Part shown: positions 51,648 through 60,902 of the stretch, piece after piece
How positions within the stretch are numbered: position 1 is the first letter of the stretch
Layout of the letters: each line of letters begins with the position of its first letter
Source: JACCZX01 sp038216465
Lineage (GTDB): Bacteria; Pseudomonadota; Gammaproteobacteria; Burkholderiales; Burkholderiaceae_F
DNA length: 64,000 nucleotides
Assembly: GCA_038216465.1 (NCBI GenBank)
Contig: JBBQQC010000001.1
Span: 62,001 to 126,000, forward strand
Reading direction: 5' to 3'
The notes under the pieces: model-generated
Databases searched by the model: none
What the model was told of the DNA's origin: nothing
Seen by the model: only the letters and a program-made list of their open reading frames with translations
Made by a program: the position numbers and the translations under genes

Positions 51648-52037
51648 CTAGGGCCGGCTACCCGTCGGGAATGGCCATGCCGCTGCGGGATTCAGTGCGG
51701 TTTTCGCACCAGGTGCTGCGGCGGTCGACGGGGACATCGGTGTCGGCATCGATGCGGTCCTCGGCATAGACATTGGAGCAGCGGGTTTGCGCACGGCTGA
51801 CTTTTTCACAGCCTTCTTGGGCGCTGACCGCTTCTTCGCAGCCTTTTTCGATTTCTTTGCCGACTTCCTAGCAGTTTTCCTAGCTACTTTTTTTTTTGCA
51901 GCCTTCTTGGCTGCACGCTTTTTCGTCGATTTTCTAGCTGTCTTCTTTGCTGCTGGTCGACGTTTTTTGGAGGCTTTTTTGCCTGATTTTTTCGCCGATT
52001 TTTTCGCTGCTTTTTTCGCTTTTTTCTTCATAGCCAT
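51648..52037 (-). CDS. Lysine/alanine-rich histone H1-like DNA-binding protein
   Basis: The ATG at 52037 follows an AGGAG site by seven bases and gives 129 residues. The first 85 or so are almost wholly Lys, Ala, Ser, Arg and Thr in repeated K-K-x-A and A-K-K motifs, like the tails of eukaryotic histone H1 and of bacterial H1-like proteins. The C-terminal 40 residues are Pro, Ala, Met and Ser rich with two P-M-S-x-P/M motifs. It would bind DNA and compact the nucleoid. The codons make a long A/T-biased run in an otherwise GC-rich gene. It has an upstream AT-rich region and its own terminator. Confidence 0.88.
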   Translation of the reverse strand: MAMKKKAKKAAKKSAKKSGKKASKKRRPAAKKTARKSTKKRAAKKAAKKKVARKTARKSAKKSKKAAKKRSAPKKAVKKSAVRKPAAPMSMPRTASMPTPMSPSTAAAPGAKTALNPAAAWPFPTGSRP

Positions 52038-52626
52038 GATGAATCTCCTTCGATGCACGTTAGTGCGGAGGTTGGGAAGGAAACCCGCTGGGCTGCCATC
52101 AAGGCAGGACCCGCCGGGCTATTCATCGGCGCATGCAGATGCTCTGTCGCCGCGACACCCCCAGAAGAGCGTTTGTGTTTCCGCAAATCCGAGAAATGCG
52201 CGGAACGGGCAGCGCACTGACCGCTGACGCTGATGAATTCGGCACGGCGCGCGCTATCAGACCGGCGCGCGCGCAAGAAAAGCGCCGGTACGAGCCCGGC
52301 GTCTGAATGATCGGATGTTTGTTGGGAAGAAAAAGAGCCGCAAGACCCGGAGGTCCTGGAACCAGTTTGCGTATGAGCTCTTGAACTGTGAGGTTGCGTA
52401 GTCAATTCCGTGATCAATCTTGGCTCGTTAAACACCGCGAATAACAAACCGATTGAACAGTTAAACAATGGATCGCGTTTTACGCGCAAAATAATTTCAT
52501 CGCAAGATTTTTTTGCAATGAACATCGATTTGTGTGCGATTTGTTCCACTGTTCAAACGTTCAACGTCGCATCGTCAAGCTGTTGCGCTTCATCTGATCA
52601 CGCTAATCCCGCATCAAAAACTGAGA
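52038..52626. promoter_or_regulatory. AT-rich intergenic region between nrdB and the histone H1-like gene
   Basis: These 589 bp have no convincing gene. The half nearest nrdB (about 52420-52620) is markedly richer in A and T than the surrounding DNA. It contains the hairpin CATCGCAA/TTGCAATG (52498-52520) and a short CGCG-TTTTA-CGCG palindrome near 52473. One candidate reading frame on the minus strand has the composition of non-coding DNA. The AT-rich segment probably holds the promoter of the histone-like gene and perhaps the nrdB 3' end. Confidence 0.4.
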
Positions 52627-53760
52627 TCAATCCCAACTGAGCGCGCCTCCGCTTTGGTACTCGAGGACGCGCGTTTCGAAAAAGTTGCGCTCTTTTTTCA
52701 GATCGATCATCTCGCTCATCCAAGGAAACGGGTTCTCTTCCTGCCGGAACAAAGTCTCGATACCGATCTGCTGTGCGCGGCGGTTTGCGATGTAGCGCAG
52801 ATACCCTTTGAACATCGGTGCGTTCAGCCCCAGCACGCCGCGCGGCATCGTGTCCTCTGCGTACGCATATTCCAGGTCGACGGCTTTGCGGAACAGGGCC
52901 CGCACCTCTTCGCGGAAGGGCACCGTCCATAACTGCGGGTTTTCGAGCTTGATCTGGTTAATCAGATCAATCCCGAAATTGCAGTGCATCGACTCGTCGC
53001 GCAGGATGTACTGGTACTGCTCCGCAGCACCCGTCATCTTGTTTTGCCGGCCGAGCGCCAGGATTTGCGTGAACCCGACGTAAAAGAACAGGCCCTCCAT
53101 CAGGCAGGCAAAGACGATCAGGCTCTTTAGCAGCGCCTGGTCGCTTTCGGTGGTACCGGTGCAGAAGTGCGGATCGGTCAGCGTGTCGATAAACGGGATC
53201 AGAAATTCGTCCTTGTCGCGGATCGACCCCACTTCGTGATACGCGTTGAACACTTCGCCCTCGTCAAGCCCGAGAGACTCGACGATGTACTGGTAGGCGT
53301 GCGTATGAATCGCCTCCTCGAAGGCCTGCCGCAACAGGAACTGGCGGCACTCGGGAGCGGTGATATGCCGATAGGTCCCGAGCACGATATTGTTCGCCGC
53401 AAGCGAGTCGGCGGTGACGAAGAAACCCAAGTTGCGTTTGACGAGCCGCCGCTCGTCGTCGGTCAGCCCGTTCGGATCCTTCCACAACGCAATGTCGCGC
53501 GACATGTTCACTTCCTGCGGCATCCAGTGATTGGCGCATGTCGACAAATACTTTTCCCAGGCCCATTTGTATTTAAACGGAACCAGCTGGTTGACGTCGG
53601 TGCGGCCGTTGATGATTCGCTTGTCGGCCACGTTGACGCGACGCAGCTCCGGCGCGACGGTGCCCACCGACACGTCCGGCAACGTCATGTCGCTTTCTCG
53701 CGGTTTTAGCGCCACCGCCACCAACGGCGCGACGCTCTCCTCCCAGGCGAGGACGGTCAT
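52627..53760 (-). CDS. nrdB: Ribonucleoside-diphosphate reductase beta subunit, class Ia
   Basis: NrdB holds the diiron-tyrosyl radical for deoxynucleotide synthesis. ATG 53760 overlaps the nrdA stop (ATGA) and gives 377 residues, near the E. coli length of 376. The radical-site geometry E-x-x-H-x-x-x-Y is seen at Glu149, His152 and Tyr156. Later Glu and His ligands lie in the second helix pair (near residue 245). The C terminus needed to bind NrdA is present. Its upstream codons beyond 53760 belong to nrdA. Confidence 0.94.
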   Translation of the reverse strand: MTVLAWEESVAPLVAVALKPRESDMTLPDVSVGTVAPELRRVNVADKRIINGRTDVNQLVPFKYKWAWEKYLSTCANHWMPQEVNMSRDIALWKDPNGLTDDERRLVKRNLGFFVTADSLAANNIVLGTYRHITAPECRQFLLRQAFEEAIHTHAYQYIVESLGLDEGEVFNAYHEVGSIRDKDEFLIPFIDTLTDPHFCTGTTESDQALLKSLIVFACLMEGLFFYVGFTQILALGRQNKMTGAAEQYQYILRDESMHCNFGIDLINQIKLENPQLWTVPFREEVRALFRKAVDLEYAYAEDTMPRGVLGLNAPMFKGYLRYIANRRAQQIGIETLFRQEENPFPWMSEMIDLKKERNFFETRVLEYQSGGALSWD

Positions 53761-56696
53761 TGACAGGCCTCGCATTCGGCGAAACCGGCGTCTCCGGCTT
53801 TCAACATGCAGGCCTGGCCATCCGACGACGCGCCATTCGCTTGGGACTCGGTTGGAACCGCGTTCAGCTGCCCGGTGTTGGTGGTTGACTTCTCGGCGTG
53901 AGTCGCTCCGACAGTGCGCAGGTAATAGGTGGTTTTTAGCCCACGCCGCCAAGCCAGCCGGTAGGTCTCGTCGAGCTTCCTGCCCGAGACGCCAGCCATA
54001 TATATATTGAGCGATTGCGCCTGATCGATCCACTTCTGGCGGCGCGCGGCGCACTCGATCAACCAGCTTGGATCGATTTCGAAGGCGGTCGCATACAACT
54101 TACGCACCTGGGCCGGCACGCGCTCGCTCTTCGCCAGCGAGCCGTCGTAGTACTTCAACTCGTGCACCATCACTTCGTCCCACACGCCTAGCGCCTTCAG
54201 ATCACGTACCAGGTAGTCGTTGACGACCGTGAACTCCCCTGACAGATTCGACTTGACGAACAGGTTCTGGAACGTCGGCTCGATGCACGCATCGACGCCG
54301 ACGATGTTCGAAATGGTGGCGGTCGGAGCAATCGCGACGCAGTTCGAATTGCGCATTCCGTACTGCTTGATGCGCTCACGCAACGCGTCCCACTCCATCG
54401 TCGAACTCATGTCGACTTCGACCAAACTGGGCGCGCCATCGCTCTTCAGGCTGCCACGCTGCTCTTTCAACAGCGCGAGCGAGTCCTGCGGCAGGATGCC
54501 GCGATCCCACAGCGAGCCAGCGAAAGAAGAATACGGACCGCGCTCCTGCGCCAGTTCGGTAGAAGCCCAGTAGGCGTAGTAGCAGGTCGCTTCCATGCTG
54601 CGATCAGCGAACTCGACCGCTTCGTTCGACGCGTAGGGCACGCGCAGCTGGTGCAGGCAGTTTTGAAATCCCATGATGCCGAGGCCAACCGGGCGATGCT
54701 TGACGTTGGAATTGCGCGCCTTGTTGACCGCGTAATAGTTGATGTCGATCACGTTATCGAGCATCCGCATCGCCGTGCGGATCGTCTTTTTCAGCTTGAC
54801 GTGATCGAGCTCGTAGCCGCCGTTTTCGACTGCGCGCATATGCGCCGGCAGGTTGACCGAGCCCAGGTTGCACACCGCAATCTCGCTGTCCGACGTGTTC
54901 AGCGTGATCTCGGTGCACAAGTTGGAACTGTGGATCATGCCGACATGTTGCTGCGGTGAGCGCAGGTTGCATGCGTCCTTGAATGTGATCCACGGATGGC
55001 CTGTTTCGAACAGCATCGACAGCATCTTTCGCCACAGCGACTGCGCCGGAATCTTCCTGAAAAGCTTCAGCTCCCCGCGCGCCGCTTTCTCCTCGTAGCG
55101 CACGTACGCTTCCTCGAACCGGCGGCCGGTGAGATCGTGGAGGTTCGGGCAATCCGACGGCGAAAACAGCGTCCACTCGGCGCCTTCGAACACGCGTTTC
55201 ATGAACAGGTCGGGAATCCAGTTCGCGGTATTCATGTCGTGCGTGCGCCGGCGATCGTCGCCGGTGTTCTTGCGCAACTCGAGGAACTCTTCGACGTCGA
55301 GATGCCATGTTTCCAGATAGCAGCACACCGCACCCTTGCGTTTGCCACCCTGGTTCACGGCGACCGCTGTGTCGTTGACAACTTTAAGAAAGGGCACCAC
55401 GCCCTGGCTCTTGCCGTTGGTGCCCTTGATGTGGCTGCCGAGCGCCCGCACCGGCGTCCAGTCGTTGCCGAGCCCGCCCGCATACTTCGCGAGCAAAGCG
55501 TTTTCCTTGATCGCTTCGTAAATGCCGTCGAGATCGTCGCCCACCGTCGACAGATAACACGAGGAAAGCTGCGAGTGACAGGTGCCCGAGTTAAACAGCG
55601 TCGGGGTCGAACTCATGAAGTCGAAGCTCGACAACACCTCGTAGAACTCGATCGCACGCTCCTCCCGATCAATCTCGTTCAGCGCGAGCCCCATCGCGAC
55701 GCGCATGAAAAATATCTGAGGCAATTCGAAGCGCCGGCCGTCGTGATGCAGAAAGTAGCGGTCGTACAGCGTTTGCAACCCCAGATAGTCGAACTTCAGA
55801 TCGCGGGCGGCATCAAGCGCAGAGCCGAGTCGCTTCAGGTCGAACTGGCCTAGCCGTTCATCGAGCAAACCGGCGCCGATGCCGTACTTGATGAAGCGCG
55901 GAAAGGCTTCGGCATAAGTCGACTGCATCTGCGACTGCGCCACCTCCGCCACAAGGACCTCGCGGCGCACGGTGTGCAGCAGCAAGCGAGCGGTCACCGT
56001 CGAGTACGCCGGATCTTTTTCGATGAGTGCGCGCGCGGCGAGAATGGCCGACTTGTAGACCTCATCAAGAGGCACGCCGTCGTATAGATTCTTGACTGTC
56101 TCCGACAAGATCGCCTCGGGCGCGACGTAATCGGTGAGTCCCTCGCAAGCCGCGCGCACCACCGCTTCGACGCGGGGCAAGTCCAGTGGTACGCGCACCC
56201 CGTTTTCAAGCATCGATAGCTGCGGCGTCTCGTCCTGCCGCGTTGAGTGCTTTGCACGCTCCTGTGCGCGCTTTTCTCGATACAGCACATACGAGCGGGC
56301 AACGTCGTGCGCGCCGTCGCGCATCAGCGACAGCTCAACTTGATCCTGCACGTCTTCTATGTGAAAGGTACCGCCGGCGGGAAGGCGCCTGAGCAGCGCG
56401 CGTACGGTGCCGTCGGTTAACTTCTCGACCTGCTCGCGTACCGCTGCCGACCCCGCTCCCTGACCGCCGCGCACTGCTATGAACGCCTTCGTCATCGCCA
56501 CGGCGATTTTTGACGGTTCAAATGAGACGACGGAGCCATTGCGGCGGATAACCTTGTAGTCGCCGAACGACGTGGCGTTAACCGCGCTGATTCCAGCGGT
56601 GCCGGAACCGGCTTCCGACGAAAAATCGCGCGCACCCGCGGCCAAGGCCGCACCCCCCGCCACAGCGGTCTGCGCCGTCATTTCCTGAAACTGCAT
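53757..56696 (-). CDS. nrdA: Ribonucleoside-diphosphate reductase alpha subunit, class Ia
   Basis: NrdA reduces ribonucleoside diphosphates. ATG 56696 is set by GGAGG (56701-56705) just upstream and gives 979 residues. It has an N-terminal ATP-cone (about 45-135, starting at Y-K-V-I-R-R-N-G) that senses ATP/dATP, the ten-stranded catalytic barrel with N-L-C-T-E-I near 585, and the C-terminal redox pair in E-C-E-A-C-Q. It is longer than the 761-residue E. coli protein, as usual for betaproteobacteria. It is followed by nrdB with a four-base overlap. NrdR-like boxes lie upstream. Confidence 0.95.
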   Translation of the reverse strand: MQFQEMTAQTAVAGGAALAAGARDFSSEAGSGTAGISAVNATSFGDYKVIRRNGSVVSFEPSKIAVAMTKAFIAVRGGQGAGSAAVREQVEKLTDGTVRALLRRLPAGGTFHIEDVQDQVELSLMRDGAHDVARSYVLYREKRAQERAKHSTRQDETPQLSMLENGVRVPLDLPRVEAVVRAACEGLTDYVAPEAILSETVKNLYDGVPLDEVYKSAILAARALIEKDPAYSTVTARLLLHTVRREVLVAEVAQSQMQSTYAEAFPRFIKYGIGAGLLDERLGQFDLKRLGSALDAARDLKFDYLGLQTLYDRYFLHHDGRRFELPQIFFMRVAMGLALNEIDREERAIEFYEVLSSFDFMSSTPTLFNSGTCHSQLSSCYLSTVGDDLDGIYEAIKENALLAKYAGGLGNDWTPVRALGSHIKGTNGKSQGVVPFLKVVNDTAVAVNQGGKRKGAVCCYLETWHLDVEEFLELRKNTGDDRRRTHDMNTANWIPDLFMKRVFEGAEWTLFSPSDCPNLHDLTGRRFEEAYVRYEEKAARGELKLFRKIPAQSLWRKMLSMLFETGHPWITFKDACNLRSPQQHVGMIHSSNLCTEITLNTSDSEIAVCNLGSVNLPAHMRAVENGGYELDHVKLKKTIRTAMRMLDNVIDINYYAVNKARNSNVKHRPVGLGIMGFQNCLHQLRVPYASNEAVEFADRSMEATCYYAYWASTELAQERGPYSSFAGSLWDRGILPQDSLALLKEQRGSLKSDGAPSLVEVDMSSTMEWDALRERIKQYGMRNSNCVAIAPTATISNIVGVDACIEPTFQNLFVKSNLSGEFTVVNDYLVRDLKALGVWDEVMVHELKYYDGSLAKSERVPAQVRKLYATAFEIDPSWLIECAARRQKWIDQAQSLNIYMAGVSGRKLDETYRLAWRRGLKTTYYLRTVGATHAEKSTTNTGQLNAVPTESQANGASSDGQACMLKAGDAGFAECEACQ

Positions 56697-56928
56697 GTCA
56701 CCTCCAATTTGAATCGATGCTGCATCGGCGAACAGCAACGGCGCGAGCGGCAGCTCGTCGCCCAGGTTGCGTGTCAATGCAAACACCACAAGTTCTAGTC
56801 GCCGCACCCGGCACTGATACAACCACTGGTCAGAACGCCGCGCTTGAAACGGCGCATGCCGCCTCAGTTCCCGAGCTAGCAGCCGAGCAACTCTGTGCGC
56901 GCACTGCGGCCAACCTGATCAGCACTTG

Positions 56929-56944
56929 ATACAACATCTTGTAT
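56929..56944 (-). promoter_or_regulatory. Predicted NrdR box 1
   Basis: The 16-bp sequence is ATACAA-CATC-TTGTAT, a perfect inverted repeat close to the NrdR consensus (ACACAATATATTGTGT). It lies about 40 bp downstream of the predicted nrdAB transcription start and 233 bp ahead of the nrdA ATG. Confidence 0.65.
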
Positions 56945-56959
56945 GCGGTTGGCCCTAAG

Positions 56960-56975
56960 TCACTACGAATGGTGT
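56960..56975 (-). promoter_or_regulatory. Predicted NrdR box 2
   Basis: On the minus strand this reads ACACCATTCGTAGTGA, matching the ACACnAT and TAGTG ends of the NrdR box. Its centre is 31 bp from that of box 1, the spacing of about three helical turns seen for paired NrdR boxes. It lies over the expected transcription start and next to the -10. Confidence 0.6.
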
Positions 56976-56979
56976 GCGC

Positions 56980-57008
56980 ATCATATGCGCAGAATTTTTG
57001 AAACTCAA
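56980..57008 (-). promoter_or_regulatory. Sigma-70 type promoter of nrdAB
   Basis: On the minus strand a -35 TTGAGT (57003-57008) is separated by exactly 17 bp from a -10 TATGAT (56980-56985). Each hexamer is one or two bases from consensus. It directs transcription towards nrdA, with a leader of about 275 bases. Confidence 0.65.
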
Positions 57009-57058
57009 CAAGAGTTAATGGCGCATCGCATCGAAGACGCAATGCAGTGCAGAAAAAA

Positions 57059-57613
57059 TCAAAGAGGCGGGATTGAAATGCTCGACGGCAGACGAATTCG
57101 GCGCCAGTCAAAGAGCGGGCCCGGATCGGTCTTGCGATCAGGCGCTATGTGATTGTGCCCACGCACCGCACTGATCGGGTATGCGGCCAGCGTGGCTTCA
57201 ATAACGAGATTCAGCGACGCGTACTGCGCATCGCTGTAGCTGTCGAAGTCGGTACCTTCGAGTTCGATGCCGACGGAAAAATCGTTGCAACTGACGCGTC
57301 CGTTGAATACCGAGGCGCCGGCATGCCAGGCGCGATCGTTAAACGAGACAAACTGTGTCGACGCCCCGTGACGCTCGATCAATACATGCGCCGACACGCG
57401 GGCCGCAGCGATCTGCGCAAAGAACGGATCGACGGCGGGATTCAGGGCATTGGTGAACAGGCGGGCGATATGTCCGCCCCCGTAATGCCCGGGCGGCAGG
57501 CTGATGTTATGCAGGACAATCAGGTCGACCGCAACACCCGCGGGACGCTCGTCGAAGTTCGGCGAGCATTCGCGGCGAACCAAATCGAGCCAGCCGTCAG
57601 CGCCGACGATCAC
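57059..57613 (-). CDS. ampD: 1,6-anhydro-N-acetylmuramyl-L-alanine amidase
   Basis: AmpD removes peptides from anhydro-muropeptides in murein recycling and affects AmpC induction. The 184-residue product has zinc ligands His35, His153 and Asp163 (in R-G-H-N-H-I-A-P-D-R-K-T-D-P-G), and Lys161 beside them as in family enzymes. No signal peptide is present, so it is cytoplasmic. Its GTG (57613) overlaps the end of the sigma-54 regulator gene, so the two are coupled. It points towards nrdA. Confidence 0.94.
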   Translation of the reverse strand: MIVGADGWLDLVRRECSPNFDERPAGVAVDLIVLHNISLPPGHYGGGHIARLFTNALNPAVDPFFAQIAAARVSAHVLIERHGASTQFVSFNDRAWHAGASVFNGRVSCNDFSVGIELEGTDFDSYSDAQYASLNLVIEATLAAYPISAVRGHNHIAPDRKTDPGPLFDWRRIRLPSSISIPPL

Positions 57614-59103
57614 TTGATGCCGAGGCGCTGCATCCGATAGCGCAACTGACGAAAGGTGATGCCCAGCAGTTGCGCGGCCGCAGTCCGGTTGTAGCGCGTC
57701 TTTGCGAGCGCAGTACGAATTGCATCACGCTCCAGCGAGTCGAGGTAGGCACTCAGCGATGTAGGAATGCCGTCGACCACCTGAAAGTCGAGAACAGCGG
57801 TCGACCCCAGCTCTTCGGTCACCTCCGGCATCGGTGCTGCTATGTCCTCTGCCGCAACCGGTTCGGCATCGACGGTTGTTTCGAGCTCCGCATCGGGCAG
57901 CATCAGGTCGTCCGGCGCCAACACATCATCACCTGCCAGCGCGACGGCGCGTTCGAGAATATTTTCGAGCTCCCGCACGTTGCCCGGAAAGCTGTACCGC
58001 TTCAGCGCCGCCGTAGCCGCCGAGGACAAGCGCGCGTGGCGACCGCCTGCACGCTCGGCGATGCGCGCCAGAATAGAATCGGCAAGCAGCGGAATATCGT
58101 CGAGTCGCTCGCGCAGTCCAGGCACGCGCAGCTCGATCACATTCAGCCGATAAAACAGGTCCTGTCGGAACCTTCCCGCCGTGACGAGCGCACCGAGGTC
58201 CTGGTGCGTGGCACTGACGAGGCGGACATCGACCGGTTCCTCGGCAGATGCACCGACCTTACGCACTCGTCGTTCCTGAATGGCGCGCAGCAGCTTGACC
58301 TGCATCGCAAGCGGCAACTCGGCGACTTCGTCGAGAAACAACGTTCCGCCCGCTGCCGCCTGGAAAAAACCTTCGCGATCGCGCTCGGCGCCGGTAAACG
58401 CGCCCTTGCGATAGCCGAAAAACTCTGCCTCCATCAGAGTCTCGGGAATCGCGCCGCAATTGACCGCGATAAATGGCTGCTGACACCGGCTCGACGAATC
58501 GTGAATCGCGCGCGCAGCGAGCTCCTTGCCACTGCCTGACTCGCCACGAATCGCGACCGGCGCCATGCTGCGCGCAAGACGGCCGATCATCGTGCGCATC
58601 TGGCGCATCGCCGGCGTGTCGCCGGTCAGGCGACCGAGCGCGCCGCCCGTATCGGAGCTTGCCGCAGGCATGGAATTGTCCGCCGGCGCGACCGATTCGC
58701 GCACCGCCGAGCGCACCAGCATGCGTAGCTGATTCAGGTCAACCGGCTTCGTCAGGTAGTCGAATGCTCCCGCCTTTAGCGCGGCCACCGCGTTTTCGGC
58801 GCTGCCGTACGCGGTGATCACCGCAATCGGCGGTCCCGCCGATACGGCGACGTGGCGCACCAGCTCGAGCCCGGTGCCATCGGGCAACCGCATGTCGGTC
58901 AGGCATAGCGCATAGGAGTTGCGGGCGAGCAGCGCCCGGGCGCTGCTGACCGACTCGGCCGTATCGACATCGAGACCGAGGCGCACTAACGTCAGCGAGA
59001 GCAACTCGCGCAAATCGGCTTCGTCATCGACCACCAGAACCGCGGGCTGCCTGCGCTGAACCGGCGGCACGGGTACGGATTGAGCGCCAGTGGGCGAGTT
59101 CAT
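57610..59103 (-). CDS. pilR: Sigma-54-dependent response regulator (NtrC family, PilR-like)
   Basis: The 497-residue product has a receiver domain (about 21-135) with Asp26, Asp27 and the phosphorylated Asp70. A sigma-54 AAA+ domain (about 170-400) follows with Walker A G-E-S-G-S-G-K-E and the G-A-F-T-G-A loop that contacts sigma-54. It ends with a Fis-type helix-turn-helix (about 470-495, N-R-T-A-A-A-Q-L-L-G). It would turn on sigma-54 promoters when phosphorylated by the adjacent kinase. The PilR name rests on the six-helix partner kinase and conserved gene order; no pilin gene is in the window, so other NtrC-type roles are possible. Confidence 0.82.
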   Translation of the reverse strand: MNSPTGAQSVPVPPVQRRQPAVLVVDDEADLRELLSLTLVRLGLDVDTAESVSSARALLARNSYALCLTDMRLPDGTGLELVRHVAVSAGPPIAVITAYGSAENAVAALKAGAFDYLTKPVDLNQLRMLVRSAVRESVAPADNSMPAASSDTGGALGRLTGDTPAMRQMRTMIGRLARSMAPVAIRGESGSGKELAARAIHDSSSRCQQPFIAVNCGAIPETLMEAEFFGYRKGAFTGAERDREGFFQAAAGGTLFLDEVAELPLAMQVKLLRAIQERRVRKVGASAEEPVDVRLVSATHQDLGALVTAGRFRQDLFYRLNVIELRVPGLRERLDDIPLLADSILARIAERAGGRHARLSSAATAALKRYSFPGNVRELENILERAVALAGDDVLAPDDLMLPDAELETTVDAEPVAAEDIAAPMPEVTEELGSTAVLDFQVVDGIPTSLSAYLDSLERDAIRTALAKTRYNRTAAAQLLGITFRQLRYRMQRLGIK

Positions 59104-59121
59104 TTGTATTCTTGTGTGTGG

Positions 59122-60849
59122 CTAGCGAATCGGCAGCGTATCGAGAAAGCCCTGCTGCTCGTTCCCGACCCGCGCGCCGCCTCCGAAGCGCAGCAGAAAG
59201 CCGTCACGCGAAGACCCGTCGATCTCGCGTCGCGATGAGTAAGACAACAGGGCACGGTTGGTGACGCAGAATTCGCGTGCGAGATACAGTCCAAGACCCG
59301 TGCCCTGACTGCGCGTCGTAAAAAAAGGCTCGAACAATGCGGCGCGGGCATCCGCAGGCACGCCCGTACCGTCGTCGAATACCCACAACTGCGCACGATC
59401 CTGCTCGGGTGCGCGCTCGATGACGATCCGCACCGATTTCGGACCTCCGGTGGCGTAGCGAAATGCATTGTCAACCAGGTTATAGAGCACCTGTCTCAGA
59501 TGCGATTGCTCGAATTTCACGCTCAGTTCGGGTTCCGATTCAATCTGAATCGTGGCGGCAGCCAGCGCACGATCGCGCTGAAACTCGGACACAAACTGCC
59601 GGACGAACTCCCCAATGTCGATCTCGTCCCCGAGCGGTGGCTCGCGGCGCGCGACCCGCAGCACATCCTCGACCAATCGATTCAGCCGCTGCGTGTTCTC
59701 GCGCACGATTCCGGCCAAACGCTTCAGCAGTGGGTCCGCGCTGTCCTCGCCCATCAGTTGCCCGGCGTGGCTGATGGCCGCCAGCGGATTACGGATCTCG
59801 TGCGCAATCGATGCCGTCAAACGACCCATCGCGGCCAGCTTCAGCTGCTGCGCGCGATCTTCGACGTCGCGTACATCCTCGATAAAGATGACGAACTCTT
59901 CGTCGGATCCCGAGGTCGGACGTGCAAAGCGTGCACGCATCCGCGATTCCAGCAGTGGTGTCGCCGCGTCTGCGCCATCGCCGGCCATCACCGTGTTGGA
60001 CCACGCGCCCTCGCTGCGCCCAGCGTTGACCCACTGCATAAATGCTTCCGCGAGCGCTCGCGCGTTTGGCAACGTGGTCAGGCACACACCGGTCAGTTGC
60101 GCCGAGGGTTCGAGTCCCAGCATGCGACGTGCGGCGCGATTGTTCGCGCGCACCTGCGTCGCGGGGTCGACGACGATCACGCCCTGCTGCATCTGCGCAA
60201 TGACCAGCCGGTTGATCGCGAGCTGATTCTGTAGATCGCGCCCGCGCGAGCGGGCCAGGCGCTCCTGACTCGCCAACCGCGAACTCAACGCGCGCAGCAG
60301 CGCCGTAACGGCAAACAACGCTGCGCCATAAAGCCCCGCTTGAAAAAGAAGTTGGTCGGAAGCGTCAGCCGACAACGAGCGCACACCCGCGTCGATCAGT
60401 ATCGCCAGCACGGCAACCGCACACACGAAGAAGACCAGGGTTGACGGTAACAGTAGCGAAGCCCCGGCCAGCGGCAATAGAAAGAGAATGACCCAGCCCG
60501 ACGCGACCCCCCCGCTGCTGACGACCATCGCCGTGATCACGACAAAATCGAGGACGAGCTGCCCGATCACCTGCGCCAGAAAACGGCGATGCAGGTACAG
60601 CGAAAGTCCCGCGAACAAGGCGGCCAATCCGAAATACGAGATCGACGCGGCGAGCGTCGACCCGACGACGCCACTGACCCCCAACGGTCGCGCCCCGAAA
60701 GCAGCACTCGCAAACACCAATGCGGCTGCCACGATGACGCGCGTGCTCGCAAAATATTCGAGCGCTCGCCAGGGCGTTTCGTCATCGCCAGGCGGCCTGC
60801 CGCTGAGCGGCACTTCCACCACCTGAATCGACGTGTCGGAGGCGCTCAC
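59122..60849 (-). CDS. pilS: Membrane sensor histidine kinase (PilS/NtrB-like)
   Basis: The 575-residue product has about six N-terminal membrane helices (roughly 34-190), a PAS-like region (about 215-330), a dimerisation domain with phospho-accepting His350 in S-I-A-H-E-I-R-N-P-L, and an ATPase domain with N-L-V-D-N-A-F and D-D-G-T-G. The G box is G-T-G-L-G-L-Y-L. Six hydrophobic helices ahead of PAS match PilS, which senses pilin in the membrane; this is by analogy. It is 18 bp upstream of the regulator gene, so they form a two-component operon. Confidence 0.82.
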   Translation of the reverse strand: MSASDTSIQVVEVPLSGRPPGDDETPWRALEYFASTRVIVAAALVFASAAFGARPLGVSGVVGSTLAASISYFGLAALFAGLSLYLHRRFLAQVIGQLVLDFVVITAMVVSSGGVASGWVILFLLPLAGASLLLPSTLVFFVCAVAVLAILIDAGVRSLSADASDQLLFQAGLYGAALFAVTALLRALSSRLASQERLARSRGRDLQNQLAINRLVIAQMQQGVIVVDPATQVRANNRAARRMLGLEPSAQLTGVCLTTLPNARALAEAFMQWVNAGRSEGAWSNTVMAGDGADAATPLLESRMRARFARPTSGSDEEFVIFIEDVRDVEDRAQQLKLAAMGRLTASIAHEIRNPLAAISHAGQLMGEDSADPLLKRLAGIVRENTQRLNRLVEDVLRVARREPPLGDEIDIGEFVRQFVSEFQRDRALAAATIQIESEPELSVKFEQSHLRQVLYNLVDNAFRYATGGPKSVRIVIERAPEQDRAQLWVFDDGTGVPADARAALFEPFFTTRSQGTGLGLYLAREFCVTNRALLSYSSRREIDGSSRDGFLLRFGGGARVGNEQQGFLDTLPIR

Positions 60850-60902
60850 TCGTTATGGATGGATGGTGTCGGCGCAGTAAATTCGGCGCAACCGTCGTCG
60901 CT

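Larger units (their letters stand above)
56697..57058. promoter_or_regulatory. nrdAB promoter region
   Basis: These 362 bp between ampD and nrdA contain no gene. They hold the promoter and the NrdR boxes listed separately. A 13-nt palindrome CGATGC-T-GCATCG (56715-56727) lies ten bases upstream of the nrdA Shine-Dalgarno, where it could sequester or stabilise the leader. A second palindrome, TGCGCA on both sides of TCATA, overlaps the -10. Confidence 0.6.

Noticed and set aside
52028..52549. A 173-codon frame upstream of the histone H1-like gene
   Set aside because: Its composition is erratic, it covers the ribosome site of the histone-like gene and an AT-rich spacer, and no family features are seen.
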